This document shows, piece by piece, positions 62,634 to 64,000 of a stretch of DNA of 64,000 nucleotides. The DNA lies in assembly GCF_023283885.1 (NCBI RefSeq), contig NZ_JAKILA010000024.1:1-64000 (forward strand), written 5' to 3'. A program made the translations under genes and the position numbers. This DNA comes from Shewanella basaltis (lineage in GTDB: Bacteria > Pseudomonadota > Gammaproteobacteria > Enterobacterales > Shewanellaceae). Each line of letters opens with the position of its first letter. Positions within the stretch are counted from its first letter, which is position 1. Under the pieces are notes generated by a model. That model was not told the origin of the DNA and ran no database searches. It was given only the letters and a program-made list of their open reading frames with translations.

Positions 62634-63239
62634 GTGGCAAGACGCAAAGAGCATTCACATGAACAAATTAAACAGATGGCTATTGCTGCTGTGTTGTTGC
62701 ATTTACAACAAGATAGTCTTCATGGTCTGAGTTTAAGAAAGATTGCTGCTCAAATAGGTTATGTTCCCAGTACATTGATTAATATTTTTGGTAGTTATCA
62801 ATACCTGTTACTGGCCGTATCTGAACATACTTTAATGAATTTATCCGCAATTTTGCAGGAGTTTACTACCCAGACACCACTGGCAAATATTAACAATATG
62901 GCCATCGCTTACAGTACGTTTGCACTTGAACATAAAAGCTGTTTTCGTTTGGTATTTGAGCTGTCAATGCCAGATGATCAGCCCTTGCCAGTTAATCACT
63001 TAACCCTAATAAAATCATTATTTGCGTTGGTGGAATGTCAGTTGCGTTTGTGTGCACCAAGTATGAGCGATCAAGACATTGAGGTCATGAGCCGTGTACT
63101 GTGGGGAGGCATTCACGGGTTAACATGTTTAGCGTTGGATGGAAAACTATTTGTTACGCACAGTGACTTACACGCAATGTTAACGAGTCATGTAAAAGGA
63201 TATATCACCGGCATGGGCATACACAGGGACTTATTATGA
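62634..63239 (+). CDS. TetR family transcriptional regulator
   Basis: A 201-residue regulator with an N-terminal TetR helix-turn-helix (L-R-K-I-A-A-Q-I-G-Y-V-P-S-T-L, about residues 32-46) and a C-terminal ligand domain ending in a long helix. The start is GTG: an in-frame stop lies five codons upstream, and the nearby ATGs at 62618 and 62621 are out of frame. The stop overlaps the MFS start (ATGA), so it probably controls that transporter. Confidence 0.88.
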   Translation: MARRKEHSHEQIKQMAIAAVLLHLQQDSLHGLSLRKIAAQIGYVPSTLINIFGSYQYLLLAVSEHTLMNLSAILQEFTTQTPLANINNMAIAYSTFALEHKSCFRLVFELSMPDDQPLPVNHLTLIKSLFALVECQLRLCAPSMSDQDIEVMSRVLWGGIHGLTCLALDGKLFVTHSDLHAMLTSHVKGYITGMGIHRDLL

Positions 63240-64000
63240 TATTAACCAAACGTTTTTTTCCATATTTTGCCACGCTATGCCTAGGTGCGCTAAATGATAA
63301 CTTTTATAAAAATGTGTTGTTACTACTGGTAACTTACAGTCAGCTAAACGCATTACCTATCGACGTTAACTTATTTGTTAATTTAGCTGCTGGTGTGTTT
63401 ATTTTACCGTTTTTCCTGTTTTCGGCGCATGCGGGTATCGTGGCTGATAATATGAATAAGGCAAAACTAATCCGGCGCTTAAAGCTATTAGAGTTGATTA
63501 TTATGTCAACTGCAGCTATCGCAATTATTAGTCAAAGTTATATGATCATGTTGGTTTTGCTGTTTTTAACCGGTAGCCAGTCAGCTTATTTTGGACCGGT
63601 AAAATACTCCTTACTGCCGCAAGCATTGAGCGAAGCTGAACTTGTAAAAGGTAATGCGTTTGTTGAGATGGGGACCTTTTTGTCGATTCTTATTGGTACC
63701 TTGAGCGCAGGTTTGGTGGTGTCGAACGAAAATGGCTTAATCTGGGCCGCTGTTATTGTATTTGTGTTTGCTATTTGTGGTTATTTGGCGAGTCGTGCTA
63801 TCCCATCTCTGCCCGCACAAGGCGAAGTCAACCCGGATAAGTTTTCATTATTTTCTGGTACCTGGCGATGTATCAATAAAGCGCGTGAAACGACTTCCAT
63901 CTGGATGGCTATTTTAGCCATTAGTTGGTTTTGGTTTGTCGGTGCCACTTATCTGACTCAGTTCCCTAACTTTGCTAAGCTACACTTGCACGCTGATGCA
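63236..64000 (+). CDS. MFS transporter, LplT/Aas-type N-terminal part (cut by window end)
   Basis: The 255 codons visible give seven or so hydrophobic helices with N-D-N-F-Y-K-N near residue 20 and the Y-F-G-P-V-K-Y-S-L-L-P motif near residue 121, both typical of lysophospholipid transporters (LplT) and of the transporter half of Aas-like fusions. In related bacteria such genes continue into a PlsC acyltransferase and an AMP-binding domain. Whether this one does lies beyond the window. The ATG overlaps the TetR stop. Confidence 0.8.
   Translation, partial: MILTKRFFPYFATLCLGALNDNFYKNVLLLLVTYSQLNALPIDVNLFVNLAAGVFILPFFLFSAHAGIVADNMNKAKLIRRLKLLELIIMSTAAIAIISQSYMIMLVLLFLTGSQSAYFGPVKYSLLPQALSEAELVKGNAFVEMGTFLSILIGTLSAGLVVSNENGLIWAAVIVFVFAICGYLASRAIPSLPAQGEVNPDKFSLFSGTWRCINKARETTSIWMAILAISWFWFVGATYLTQFPNFAKLHLHADA

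Noticed and set aside
1..64000. tRNA, rRNA or CRISPR array
   Set aside because: No cloverleaf-like gene, rRNA-like block, or regularly spaced direct repeat with unique spacers was seen by reading; a tRNAscan or CRISPR search would settle it.

Overview
The window looks like chromosomal DNA from a Shewanella-type gammaproteobacterium (order Alteromonadales). This is inferred from gene content and order, not from a database search. The signs are a periplasmic formate dehydrogenase locus with DUF3305/DUF3306 and a small Tat-type protein, a DUF2986 gene, and a type II secretion cluster embedded between yrfG and hslR. Most of the sequence is ordinary core genome. I saw no rRNA, tRNA, CRISPR array, prophage or intact insertion sequence.

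Layout. 1-3.2 kb: ubiC, a FliL-like protein, rlmF and fdhD. 3.5-11.9 kb: a formate dehydrogenase block running DUF3305, DUF3306, a multi-cluster ferredoxin, a TorD-like chaperone, a Tat small protein and fdhABC. 12-23.4 kb: single genes of mixed function (EcsC, hydrolase, acetyltransferase, RhtA-like exporter, yqhD/yqhC, yqfB, a HemN-like radical SAM protein, a PfkB kinase, yiiM), separated by small non-autonomous repeats. 23.4-27.3 kb: a chemoreceptor and ETF-ubiquinone oxidoreductase. 27.5-32.6 kb: a probable Moco riboswitch followed by moaACDE and modABC. 32.7-35.3 kb: a periplasmic protein and a two-component system. 35.3-43.5 kb: pseudouridine synthase, diguanylate cyclase, two tiny genes, moeA-moeB, a GIY-YIG protein, a solute-binding-like protein and an M14 peptidase. 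43.7-46.8 kb: pckA, hslO and hslR on the minus strand. 47-58.5 kb: gspC-N, a complete type II secretion operon except gspO. 58.6-64 kb: yrfG, nudE, cysQ, a lipoprotein, a TetR regulator and the start of an MFS transporter.

How the genes fit together. Molybdenum runs through the first 40 kb. fdhABC encodes a cysteine-type Mo/W formate dehydrogenase, fdhD its sulfurtransferase, and the TorD-like protein a likely maturation chaperone. modABC imports molybdate, moaACDE makes molybdopterin and moeA/moeB completes the cofactor and activates MoaD. The gsp block moves folded proteins out of the periplasm.

The least conventional signals are two families of short inverted-repeat (MITE-like) elements. 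One member supplies the ubiC stop codon. Another sits inside a terminator whose uninterrupted form can be rebuilt from the flanks. Other points are an FdhD whose cysteine pair lies away from the classical position, a histidine kinase whose first membrane helix begins upstream of any ATG/GTG/TTG, a 12-bp coding tandem repeat in gspJ, and a perfect inverted repeat in the diguanylate cyclase leader. I found nothing that clearly amounts to a wholly new biological system. The DUF3305/DUF3306/ferredoxin set is the best candidate for undescribed biochemistry.
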